DNA from: GWB1-38-13 sp964488535
GTDB taxonomy: Bacteria; Patescibacteriota; Microgenomatia; UBA8517
Reading direction: 5' to 3'
Length of the DNA: 45,327 bases
NCBI GenBank assembly: GCA_964488535.1
Contig: CAZAUT010000008.1
Span: 1-45,327 of the forward strand
Of this stretch, positions 8,633 to 15,905 are shown in pieces. The translations under genes were made by a program, and so were the position numbers. Under the pieces are notes generated by a model. That model saw only the letters and a list, made by a program, of their open reading frames with translations, had not been told where the DNA came from and made no database searches. Numbering within the stretch: position 1 is the first letter of the stretch; each line of letters opens with the position of its first letter.

Positions 8633-9358
8633 TTAGTCTCTAAATCTGTATTTGATAAGTGTCCACATTGCCACAAATCCATCCCTCCACGATATTTTTT
8701 TACCTTCCTCATACCCCCGGGGGGTAACCTTTATCGGAATTTCACGGATTCTGTACCCTCTTTTCAATACCTTAGCGGTAAATTCCGGCTCGAAATCAAA
8801 CCTTTTCGCCTTAATTTTCACACCTTTTATTACCTCTTTCCTAAACATCTTATAGCAAGTTTCCATATCGCTGACTTTTCTTTGATACAATAATTCGGTT
8901 ACGATAGTAAGAAACTTATTCCCGAGAAAGTGTGTTATAAGCGGTGTCTTTTTCTTTCCGATAAGACGCAGGGGGTAATTTTTAAGCCGTGACCCGTATA
9001 CAACTTGTGATTTACCATCCATTATCGGTTGCAGTAATTTTTCAAAGTCCTTAGGGTCATATTCCAAATCCGCGTCCTGAATTACCAAAACCTCACCGGA
9101 GGCAAGGTTTATCCCATCGACGACTGCGGAGCCCTTACCGTGATTGTAGTTGTGTTTGAGAAGTTTGATCTTTGCACGGTCGGAAAATTTTTGTTTGAAT
9201 TCCAAAGCGATTTTATATGACCTGTCTTTCGACGCATCGTCAATAATAATAATTTCTTTTTCAATCCCTTTGGGCAATTTAACATGCAGTACCCGTCTCA
9301 AAAGTTCCCCAACCGTTGGTTGCTCATTGTAGACAGGTATTATGATAGACAAGCGCAT
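8633..9358 (-). CDS. DPM1-like GT2 glycosyltransferase (polyprenyl-phosphate sugar synthase candidate)
   Basis: A 241-residue soluble GT2 enzyme very close in pattern to dolichol/polyprenyl-phosphate mannosyltransferase. It has IIPVYNEQPTVGELL at the start, IIIIDDASKDRS (about 37-48), HNYNHGKGSAVVDG, and the DAD metal site in QDADLEYDPKDF. MFRKEV and FDFEPEFTAKVLKRGYRI follow. Enzymes of this group move a sugar from GDP-mannose or UDP-glucose to polyprenyl phosphate at the inner membrane face. The lipid-linked sugar then feeds GT-C transferases, and at least six GT-C-like proteins are encoded in this window, so the pairing makes sense. There are no C-terminal membrane segments, as in the short DPM1 forms. 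It lies between two intergenic repeat elements of the CTAAATTC family. Confidence 0.88.
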   Translation of the reverse strand: MRLSIIIPVYNEQPTVGELLRRVLHVKLPKGIEKEIIIIDDASKDRSYKIALEFKQKFSDRAKIKLLKHNYNHGKGSAVVDGINLASGEVLVIQDADLEYDPKDFEKLLQPIMDGKSQVVYGSRLKNYPLRLIGKKKTPLITHFLGNKFLTIVTELLYQRKVSDMETCYKMFRKEVIKGVKIKAKRFDFEPEFTAKVLKRGYRIREIPIKVTPRGYEEGKKISWRDGFVAMWTLIKYRFRD

Positions 9359-9366
9359 ATTATTAA

Positions 9367-9545
9367 ATTTCTAATTTCGAATATCTAAATTCTAAATAAA
9401 TTCAAAGCTAAAATTTCCAATGTTTTAAACTTTTGTATTTGTAATTTGGGTATTGTTTAGAATTTAGGATTTAGGATTTGAGCATTGATTAGTTCAACCA
9501 ACTCACTCTCTTAATATCCCAATATCTTAGTATCATAATATCTTA
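9367..9545. repeat. CTAAATTC-family element, copy 2, with AATATCTTA units
   Basis: Aligns with copy 1 over about 115 bp, sharing CTAAATAAATTCAAA and TTTGTATTTGTAATTTGG. It is followed by AATATCCC/AATATCTTAG/ATAATATC units that encode the end of the 9533 methyltransferase. Confidence 0.72.
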
Positions 9546-10270
9546 TATTCCCAGTCCCTATCTGCTAGTACCTGGTTACTAGTGCCTTTTCCAACAATCG
9601 CCATTACCGACAGGCCAAACGGAAACTTAATATATTTTTCCGGCCAAAGAAAAATTTTTCCCAATGCGTCAAATATTCCGACTTCTTTATCCGGAAACGT
9701 TTCCTTTTTAAGAGTTTTCAGGAAAAACCACCAACCAAATGCTCCGAACCAATTAAAATATCTTGCCGAAATTTTTTCAAAACCGCATTTACTTAACTTA
9801 TTACGTACGTCGGTAATATTATATCTCCTATAGTGTCCCAGCAATTTGTCATATTTAGAGTAAAGAAAATTATGTGACGGAACCAAAAGAATTAACACGC
9901 CATTTTTGTTTAGTAATCTATATATATTACACAGTGCCTTCTCATCATCTTTTATATGTTCCAGAACGTTGAGGCAAACGACGGTATCAAACTTTTTATT
10001 TTTAAAAAAATACTTTCCCTTCTCAATATCACCATGACCAACCGTACATTTGTTATTTTTATTATTTGTAGCTCTGCTTAAATACTGTGTGTTTATTTCA
10101 ATCCCGGTAACGTTTCGATATCCCGACAACAGTTTTGTAAAATTCCCGATTCCCGGCCCGACTTCCAATATCGACCCCTTCAGATATTTTTCAAAAAAAG
10201 AAAGCGTCCACTTGTTGTACCATCTGGCGTTTTTCATCACTTCCAATGTATACACCCCAACTTCGTCCAT
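9533..10270 (-). CDS. Class I SAM-dependent methyltransferase
   Basis: About 245 residues. Motif I is ILEVGPGIGNFTKLL, with the acidic ribose-binding residue in GIEIN, then DTVVCLNVLEHIKDD (motif IV/V region) and LNKNGVLILLVPSHNFLYS, the usual Methyltransf_11/23 order. It transfers a methyl group from SAM, presumably to a sugar or glycan precursor given the neighbours. A GTG three codons earlier (10279) is possible; I chose the ATG at 10270. TATAAT at 10287-10282 lies just upstream on this strand and could start a leaderless or very short-leader transcript. The C-terminus (WEYKIL) runs into AATATCTTA-type repeat units. The substrate is unknown. Confidence 0.85.
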   Translation of the reverse strand: MDEVGVYTLEVMKNARWYNKWTLSFFEKYLKGSILEVGPGIGNFTKLLSGYRNVTGIEINTQYLSRATNNKNNKCTVGHGDIEKGKYFFKNKKFDTVVCLNVLEHIKDDEKALCNIYRLLNKNGVLILLVPSHNFLYSKYDKLLGHYRRYNITDVRNKLSKCGFEKISARYFNWFGAFGWWFFLKTLKKETFPDKEVGIFDALGKIFLWPEKYIKFPFGLSVMAIVGKGTSNQVLADRDWEYKIL

Positions 10271-10281
10271 ATTCTTCACAA

Positions 10282-10287
10282 ATTATA
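10282..10287 (-). promoter_or_regulatory. Possible -10 box upstream of a methyltransferase
   Basis: TATAAT reads on the minus strand 12 bases before the ATG at 10270, with a weak TTTCAT 16 bp further upstream. If used, the transcript would be nearly leaderless. The plus strand also has TATAAT at 10300-10305 and at 10352-10357, the second within the repeat element that precedes asnB. Confidence 0.28.
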
Positions 10288-10316
10288 CCGTAATGAGGAT
10301 ATAATGAAATATCAAG

Positions 10317-10419
10317 CTTTAAACTCAAAGTTCAAAGCGCAAAACTGAAGATATAATCCGAAATCTTTTTAGTTTTGATTTGTTGTTTTAAGTTTTGAGT
10401 TTTAAGTTTTAAGTTTTCT
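10317..10419. repeat. AAGTTTTGAG-family element directly upstream of asnB
   Basis: Left arm AAACTCAAAGTTCAAAG, right arm of opposed units (TTTAAGTTTTGAGTTTTAAG). It ends 3 bp before the asnB ATG, so the asnB 5' leader is made of it. Confidence 0.7.
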
Positions 10420-10422
10420 ACA

Positions 10423-12294
10423 ATGTGCGGAATTTCCGGAAAAATATCATTAAATTCGCAACCCATTGATTATTTTGACATAAAGGCGATAAATGAAAAA
10501 GTTTCCCACAGGGGGCCTGACGATAGTGGGATATATATCTCACCTGATGGCAAAGTCGGACTCGGAAACCAACGGCTGGCAATAATTGATCTGTCGATTC
10601 ACGGACACCAGCCGATGATTTATAAAAACCGTTTAGCATTAGTAACAAATGGCGAAATATATAACTTCAGGGAGAAAAGGAAAGAGTTAAGAAAGCTTGG
10701 ATATAAGTTTGAAGGAAATTCCGACACTGAAGTACTTCTGTACCTTTATGATAAATACGGTACCGACTGTTTAAAGCATCTTCGCGGGATGTTTGCCTTT
10801 GCGATCTATGACAAAAAGCGTGATATTGTCTTTCTCGCCCGAGACCGCGTCGGCAAAAAACCACTAAAATACTACTTCAAGGACGGCGTGTTCATTTTTG
10901 CCTCGGAACTTAAAGCGATCCTTACCCAAAAAGAGGTGAAACGTGAGGTTGACCATTCTGCAATACTTGAGTATTTAACTTATGGCTATACCATTCCACC
11001 GCATACCGGTTTTACCGACATTGCCAAACTCGAACCCGGACACTATCTTGTTTTGGATATTAAAAATAAAACGCTTACGAAAAAATGCTATTGGCAGCCG
11101 GATTATTCAAAAAAATTAGATCTCCCGGAGCAGGACTGGTGCAAAGCGATTCTCCACCGTGCTCGCGAGTCGGTAAAACTGCGAATGGTTTCGGACGTTC
11201 CCGTTGGGGCGTTTTTGTCGGGAGGAATTGACTCGAGTACTGTTGTTGCCTTAATGGCGCAAAATAGCAACAAACCGGTTAAAACATTTACCATCGGATT
11301 TAACGACAAGGATCTTGACGAGTCAAAGTACGCGCAAAATATCGCCGATCTTTATAAAACAGACCACTATGTCTTAACGGCAGAACCGGAAAACGTCGAA
11401 AATCTTCCCGAACTTGCCAGAATTTATGAAGAACCATTTGCAGACGCAAGCAGTGTGGTCACTCAAATGGTTTGCAAAATGGCAAAAAAACATGTAACCG
11501 TCGTTTTGAACGGGGACGGAGGAGACGAGAATTTTGTCGGGTATGAAAGGTACGCCCGCGTGCTAAGGGATTATCTCTTTGACAGGTATGGGGAATTTGC
11601 CAAACCGTTTTTATCTCAATCAAGCGCTATCTTAAATAGCGTCATTAAAAATGAAAAATTTAATAGGATAAATAAATTCCTGCAAAAATCCCTTCTTCCT
11701 TTATCCGAAAGGTACGGGAGTTATGTGAGATATTTTGGGAATGAGGAATATAGGAATATAGGAAATAGAGATGAGTCACGATTGCAAAGTCAATTTTCCG
11801 AAATTGAAAAGGGTTTTTCCGAACTCGGAGAAATCGACCCCCGCGACAAAGCCCTTTATTGGGACATGACAAGATACCTTCCAAACGATCTGCTTGCCAA
11901 AGTTGACATTGCCAGTATGTCGGTCGGACTTGAAGCGCGCTCACCTCTTCTTGACCAAGAGTTGATCAAATTCGCCTGCCAAATCCCATTTGATCTGAAA
12001 TATAAAAACGGTATTTATAAATATATTCTCAAAAAAGCGATCAAGGATCTTGTGCCGGAAGAAAATATATATAGACGAAAAGTCGGCTTTAACATTCCCC
12101 TTGATCGATGGTTTGAGGGTTCTTTAAACGCTTACGCAAAATCCGTACTTCTTGCCAAAAACGCTTTTGTATCCGAGTATTTTGATAATAAATATATCAA
12201 GGCAATGCTCTCTGAACACAGCGTTTCAAACGACTTCGGTCCCCGCCTCTGGTCGCTATTATCCCTGGAGCTCTGGCACCAAGCGTATTTTTAA
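10423..12294 (+). CDS. asnB: Asparagine synthetase (glutamine-hydrolysing), AsnB family
   Basis: A 623-residue two-domain amidotransferase. The N-terminal Ntn glutaminase starts MCGISGKIS, with Cys2 as nucleophile after Met removal, then RLAIIDLS, NGEIYNF and SDTEVLLYLYDKYG. The synthetase domain has the PP-loop SGGIDSS near residue 266 and, later, LPNDLLAKVDIASMSVGLEARSP. It makes asparagine from aspartate, ATP and glutamine; homologues in polysaccharide loci may instead amidate a uronic acid or glycan carboxylate, which the context allows. Residues about 441-452 (EEYRNIGNRDES) are encoded by a short GGAATATA repeat and look inserted. The ATG is only 3 bp after an AAGTTTTGAG-type repeat element, with no Shine-Dalgarno. 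The stop overlaps the stop of the convergent methyltransferase by 4 bp (TTAA). Confidence 0.92.
   Translation: MCGISGKISLNSQPIDYFDIKAINEKVSHRGPDDSGIYISPDGKVGLGNQRLAIIDLSIHGHQPMIYKNRLALVTNGEIYNFREKRKELRKLGYKFEGNSDTEVLLYLYDKYGTDCLKHLRGMFAFAIYDKKRDIVFLARDRVGKKPLKYYFKDGVFIFASELKAILTQKEVKREVDHSAILEYLTYGYTIPPHTGFTDIAKLEPGHYLVLDIKNKTLTKKCYWQPDYSKKLDLPEQDWCKAILHRARESVKLRMVSDVPVGAFLSGGIDSSTVVALMAQNSNKPVKTFTIGFNDKDLDESKYAQNIADLYKTDHYVLTAEPENVENLPELARIYEEPFADASSVVTQMVCKMAKKHVTVVLNGDGGDENFVGYERYARVLRDYLFDRYGEFAKPFLSQSSAILNSVIKNEKFNRINKFLQKSLLPLSERYGSYVRYFGNEEYRNIGNRDESRLQSQFSEIEKGFSELGEIDPRDKALYWDMTRYLPNDLLAKVDIASMSVGLEARSPLLDQELIKFACQIPFDLKYKNGIYKYILKKAIKDLVPEENIYRRKVGFNIPLDRWFEGSLNAYAKSVLLAKNAFVSEYFDNKYIKAMLSEHSVSNDFGPRLWSLLSLELWHQAYF
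11743..11770 (+). repeat. GGAATATA tandem units inside asnB
   Basis: GAGGAATATAGGAATATAGG then GAAATAGAG; encodes EEYRNIGNRD in frame between two regular parts of the synthetase domain. Confidence 0.5.
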
Positions 12295-13046
12295 GGTTTT
12301 ACCGCATATACAACGAGATGCGGTCCCCAATATTTAAATGGAAATATTTTCAATCCCGCAAGTATCCTAAAAATTCTCTGATGAGTTTTTGCATTGGGAA
12401 GTTCGTAACTCCAGCAGGTATCCCAATATTTTATTACCATTCCCATATTCCTAAGGGTATTAATTAGCGGAAGTATGTGAGGTTCAATAACCGTGTCGTT
12501 GTCCATCCGATAATCGGCGTTCTTCGTGGGATCAACCCTTTCCCACGACTCAATAGTTTTACCGTAAAAATCTAAAAGCACCCCCTTAAGAAATTTCTTA
12601 ATGCGTGATTTTTTGTAATTTGGAGAGCTTCTGTTTGGCGAGCCGTAATTAGGGGCAATTATTACTAAATTTTTCCCTGTCACACGCACGGCTTCTTTTA
12701 ATGATTTAACAGGGTCAATCAGATGTTCAAAAACATATGCACTATACACTAAATCAAAATCATTATCCGCAAACGGAAGATTTGTTAAATCCGCTAGGTA
12801 AAATTTTACTCTCGGGTTATTTTTTACGGCCATCTTAATGGCAGTGGAACTAACATCCACTCCTACCAAAGTTTTCTTCTTTCCCGCAATCGTTTTCAAG
12901 CGGGTACCCTCTCCACAACCCAAGTCGAGGATTTTAACAGAAGACCGAGCCAGTTTTAAAATAAGCTTCATGCCGGGGTGGTCTAAATCCTGGCTTCCTT
13001 CCTTAGCCTTGTTATAATAAAGACGCGAGTTCCATACTTTTTGCAT
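12291..13046 (-). CDS. Class I SAM-dependent methyltransferase (Methyltransf_11)
   Basis: A 251-residue methyltransferase. Motif I is ILDLGCGEGTRLK, followed by LVGVDVSSTAIKMA, DLTNLPFADNDFDLVYSAYVFEHL and VKSLKEAVRVTGKNLVIIAPN, the canonical Methyltransf_11 order. It uses SAM to methylate a small molecule or sugar; the exact substrate is not visible. Its stop shares TTAA with the stop of asnB on the other strand, so the two transcripts converge with no room for a terminator. The upstream gene ends 14 bp away on the same strand, which suggests cotranscription with that GT2. No repeat is inserted in it. Confidence 0.87.
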   Translation of the reverse strand: MQKVWNSRLYYNKAKEGSQDLDHPGMKLILKLARSSVKILDLGCGEGTRLKTIAGKKKTLVGVDVSSTAIKMAVKNNPRVKFYLADLTNLPFADNDFDLVYSAYVFEHLIDPVKSLKEAVRVTGKNLVIIAPNYGSPNRSSPNYKKSRIKKFLKGVLLDFYGKTIESWERVDPTKNADYRMDNDTVIEPHILPLINTLRNMGMVIKYWDTCWSYELPNAKTHQRIFRILAGLKIFPFKYWGPHLVVYAVKP

Positions 13047-13060
13047 GTCTTTGTGTAATT

Positions 13061-13906
13061 TTAATAACCCGTTTTTTTAAACAGGACAAGTTTTCTTTTA
13101 ATAATTTTTAAGGGAGTATTTACCGAAGCTTTTATCTGATACAAGATGTCCGCTTTTTTCCATACATTTTCTACAATTTCCGGTCTTTCGGCAAAAAAAC
13201 TTTCGGGATAGTAAAAGTCCACAGGAAAAGAGTGTCCTATCTCGTATTTTAATTTAAAATCCCTTTTGGGGACTTTTAAGTCATTAACTCGACTGCATGA
13301 CCTTTGCATATTAGTAAAATGAAGATATGAATACCCTTCCTGCCAAAATTTCCTTTTGTGATCACGATCTTGGATAAACACACCTTTGTCGTCAATCAAT
13401 CCTTGCTGTCCGTGTGGCCTTGTAAACTTCAGCCCTTTAATGTTTCTGTTAAATGCCCGAATGTTATAGTGTCCCACTTTTCCGTCAATCTTATATCTTC
13501 CCGCCAATTCATCCTGAAAATGATAAATATCCCCAACGATGTTGTAGTACTTCGACACGATCGAGTCCAATTTATCTCCTTGACCCATCACCAAATCCCT
13601 AACTTCCTTGATCCTGTCCTCCCACCATACCTCATCACCATCAACAATGGTCACCCAATCGCAATCGGATGCATCAAGCATTTTCTGCCGGACAACCGTA
13701 AACTGTTCAGGGTCCACTTCCCCAATTTCCCGAAAATCAATTTTTGAAGGGTGTCTTTTTTTAAGTTCCTCTATTATCTTTAGTGTATTATCAGTGCTTC
13801 CCGTATCCCAAAGAAGAATCTTGTCCACGTGTTCAATAACACTTCGGACGGCATACCATAGATAACGATCTTCGTTTTTGACGAGAGAATGAGCGTAAAA
13901 TTTCAT
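13061..13906 (-). CDS. GT2-family glycosyltransferase
   Basis: About 281 residues, GT-A fold. The start MKFYAHSLVKNEDRYLWYAV is followed by LLWDTGSTDNTL, VVRQKMLDASDCDWVTI and the metal-site segment DGDEVWWEDR. This is the WaaE-like subgroup with NED in place of NEE. I prefer the ATG at 13906 to a TTG four codons earlier. The remainder (RPHGQQGLID, YLHFTNMQRS) is hydrophilic with no membrane anchor. It lies between a methyltransferase downstream and, upstream, the left arm of the element that holds the four-helix-bundle gene. Probably adds one sugar to the cytoplasmic glycan intermediate; sugar unknown. Confidence 0.85.
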   Translation of the reverse strand: MKFYAHSLVKNEDRYLWYAVRSVIEHVDKILLWDTGSTDNTLKIIEELKKRHPSKIDFREIGEVDPEQFTVVRQKMLDASDCDWVTIVDGDEVWWEDRIKEVRDLVMGQGDKLDSIVSKYYNIVGDIYHFQDELAGRYKIDGKVGHYNIRAFNRNIKGLKFTRPHGQQGLIDDKGVFIQDRDHKRKFWQEGYSYLHFTNMQRSCSRVNDLKVPKRDFKLKYEIGHSFPVDFYYPESFFAERPEIVENVWKKADILYQIKASVNTPLKIIKRKLVLFKKTGY

Positions 13907-13918
13907 TTTAATAATCAA

Positions 13919-14440
13919 TAAACAAAAAACAGTAAACAGAGAACAAAAGTCAGTAATCAGTAAACAAAAAACAGAAAATGCTAATTACTTTTAAGTGTTT
14001 GAATCTTTGCCCAAAGCATTTTCGCTACTTCATCATAACCGTCATTAATCTTTTCAACGTCGGTGTTTTTGAAATACCCAATTTTTACACCAAATTCCAA
14101 TAAATACATCGTTTCCTTTAAAGAACCAAACGAAATCAACAGAAATCTTCTGTACTCTTTTCGATTTAATCGAGCATATCCCTCAATCATATTTAAAACA
14201 ACGGATAAAGCCGCTCTTTGAAGTTGAGAAATAAATCCATAAAGTTCGTGTTTCGGAGCAGAAATCGACAACTTGTAAACAACAAATGCCAATTCATCTG
14301 CCTTTTCAACTAATTTATCTTTATATTCGTATTTCATTTCGTTTTCTGTTTATTGCTTATTTTTAGTGTTTATTGCTTACTGTTTCTTGTTTATTTTCCC
14401 AATGTTTATTGTTTTCTGTTTATTGTTTAATTTTTTAATA
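13919..14440 (-). mobile_element. Candidate IVS-like element: opposed repeat arms around a four-helix-bundle gene
   Basis: Left arm 13919-13980 is made of AAACAGTAAAC-type units on the plus strand. Right arm 14338-14440 is made of the reverse complement (GTTTACTG, GTTTATTGCTTA) on the plus strand. Between them lies exactly one gene, a four-helix-bundle protein of the S23/IVP family. The same NKQ-coding units occur alone elsewhere in the window (16178-16200, 16431-16534, 17689-17716). Opposed arms around an S23 gene are the layout of 23S rRNA intervening sequences, but no rRNA is present. The right arm also encodes the C-terminus and stop of the flippase upstream. Seen: arms and gene. Inferred: that they form one unit. 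Confidence 0.4.
13981..14337 (-). CDS. Four-helix-bundle protein (S23/IVP family, TIGR02436-like)
   Basis: A 118-residue all-helical protein with the family's signature features: an N-terminal helix ending LAFVVYKLS, then LYGFISQLQRAALSVVLNMIEGYARLNRKEYRRFLLISFGSLKETMYLLEFG. The [QR]xxRAAxSVxxNIxEG core and the SxGSxxE turn are typical. The family is known from open reading frames within 23S rRNA intervening sequences and is structurally related to the Avd protein of diversity-generating retroelements; a nucleic-acid-binding role is likely but unproven. It has no evident link to glycan synthesis. Both flanks are arms of the same repeat family in opposite orientation, and no rRNA or reverse transcriptase gene lies nearby, so it looks like a passenger of a small element. 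Confidence 0.88.
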   Translation of the reverse strand: MKYEYKDKLVEKADELAFVVYKLSISAPKHELYGFISQLQRAALSVVLNMIEGYARLNRKEYRRFLLISFGSLKETMYLLEFGVKIGYFKNTDVEKINDGYDEVAKMLWAKIQTLKSN

Positions 14441-15693
14441 AACCATACCATCGGAACAATAAGGTTTATCATATTACCGGCAATTATAGAGTACCCCGTT
14501 CCCATCACGCCGAAATTTTCAGTTAATACCCAGGCCAAAGTAACTACTACCGCAAGATTAACAACCGACAAATATGAAAACAATTTCGGATATTGGTAAT
14601 AATAAATTATCGCGTTGTGAACTGGAATTGAGAGCATGAAAACCAACATTGCAATAATAAGAATGACAAAGATTGGGTACGACTGCCCATACTCACTACC
14701 GAAAAACGCATTGATAATTAATTTTACTACCGGGGTCGACAACATCATCACGCCTGCGATACCGATAACCATCAACTGCAATTTTTTGAAATACACAAGC
14801 ATTTTTTTGTCACTGTCAAATGACGAAAATTTCGGAGCAACGACCGTTCCGATTGCGCCAATCAACTGCGGAACAACCTGCACCAGTTGATTGGCAGCGG
14901 AATATAACCCCAAACTGTATGTTGTCACCAATTTCCCCAAAACAAAAGTGTCGACGCGCGATGAAAATGCGCTTACTCCTCCAAAAACCGCCACCCACTT
15001 GTTGTAGTTTACAAAATCGCGCTTTGTTTCTCCGTCAACTCTCTCTTTAATAAAATCAAAAGGAATATTTATTGTACTTACCAAAAATCCGATAAAGGGA
15101 GCGATTATGTACAAAACCACCGAGATATTAAGGTCCAATACAAACCAAGACACCGCAAAAATCACTCCCAATAATCGCAATGAATTAGTAAATATCTGAA
15201 TCAATCCCCAGCTTATAAATTTCTGTGATGCCTGGTAGTACGAGGTTGTAAAGGAAAAAAGCCATGTTGTCCCGACACCCAAAAACACCAATCTTATGGC
15301 AGTTATCAATTCCGGCTTTTCGAATATATTCCGAGAGATCGTCGGCGACAATACAAAACCCACCGTAAGTGTAATTAACGATATTGTCACTTTCAAAATA
15401 AATCCCAACTTCAGGTATTTGAGCGATTTTTGGTGATCGGAAGTAAAATACTTTGATACGAAATTAACAATTCCGGTATTGATGCCGAGGTTGCCGATAT
15501 CGGCTGTGAGCGCCAAAACCACGATCGATAACGAAAAGAGTCCAAAGTCCGACGGTCCTAAATACCTGGCAAGAAGGATATAAAATGCCATCCCCAACAG
15601 ACCATTTATCAAAGTAAAAGTAAAAGTCATCCCCGACTGGCGGAGAGTGGAGGTTTTGAGAATATTCATAATATTATTTTTACTATTGAACAT
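14377..15693 (-). CDS. Wzx-type polysaccharide flippase (MOP superfamily)
   Basis: A 438-residue membrane protein with 12-14 hydrophobic segments. The N-terminus (LRQSGMTFTFTLINGLLGM...LARYLGPSDFGLFSLS) is the classic polysaccharide_synt/Wzx start, with the YLGPxxFG turn between helices 1 and 2. Proteins of this type flip undecaprenyl-pyrophosphate-linked oligosaccharides across the cytoplasmic membrane. It is the only exporter seen in the window, so it probably serves the product of the cytosolic GT2/GT4 enzymes. A second ATG eight codons in (15669) is an equally good start. The last residues (LNNKQKTINIGKINKKQ) come from the right arm of the four-helix-bundle element, so its original C-terminus has probably been changed. 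Confidence 0.9.
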   Translation of the reverse strand: MFNSKNNIMNILKTSTLRQSGMTFTFTLINGLLGMAFYILLARYLGPSDFGLFSLSIVVLALTADIGNLGINTGIVNFVSKYFTSDHQKSLKYLKLGFILKVTISLITLTVGFVLSPTISRNIFEKPELITAIRLVFLGVGTTWLFSFTTSYYQASQKFISWGLIQIFTNSLRLLGVIFAVSWFVLDLNISVVLYIIAPFIGFLVSTINIPFDFIKERVDGETKRDFVNYNKWVAVFGGVSAFSSRVDTFVLGKLVTTYSLGLYSAANQLVQVVPQLIGAIGTVVAPKFSSFDSDKKMLVYFKKLQLMVIGIAGVMMLSTPVVKLIINAFFGSEYGQSYPIFVILIIAMLVFMLSIPVHNAIIYYYQYPKLFSYLSVVNLAVVVTLAWVLTENFGVMGTGYSIIAGNMINLIVPMVWFIKKLNNKQKTINIGKINKKQ

Positions 15694-15717
15694 AGGTTAA
15701 TTATTGATGACCCCATA

Positions 15718-15905
15718 TTCAAATTTCCAATGTACACCAATGTGCACCAATTAACACCAATTACCAATAAGCGAGCTTAAGACATCCGTCAAAAGTGTCA
15801 ATAAAATTACTTTTATTGGGAATTTGTACTTATTTGTATTTATTTGAAATTTGTATTTATTTAATTGTTTTTTGCTTATTGTTTAATGTTTTCTGTTTAC
15901 TGATT
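15718..15905. repeat. CACCAATG / TTTGTATTTA element, copy 2, plus NKQ units
   Basis: Left arm ACCAATGTACACCAATGTGC, then hairpin CAATAAAA (15799-15806) / TTTTATTG (15811-15818), then right arm TTTGTATTTATTTG and GTTTATTG-type units. The last part encodes the end of the 15857 gene. Confidence 0.75.

Noticed and set aside
13358..13747. Plus-strand open frame of 129 codons opposite a GT2 gene
   Set aside because: It is the antisense shadow of a clearly conserved GT2 gene, with no recognisable domain.
13981..14337. A 23S rRNA intervening sequence, as the S23-family gene would suggest
   Set aside because: No rRNA sequence on either side; the neighbours are a GT2 gene and a flippase gene.
13981..14337. 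Diversity-generating retroelement (Avd homologue)
   Set aside because: No reverse transcriptase, no template/variable repeat pair with adenine-specific changes.
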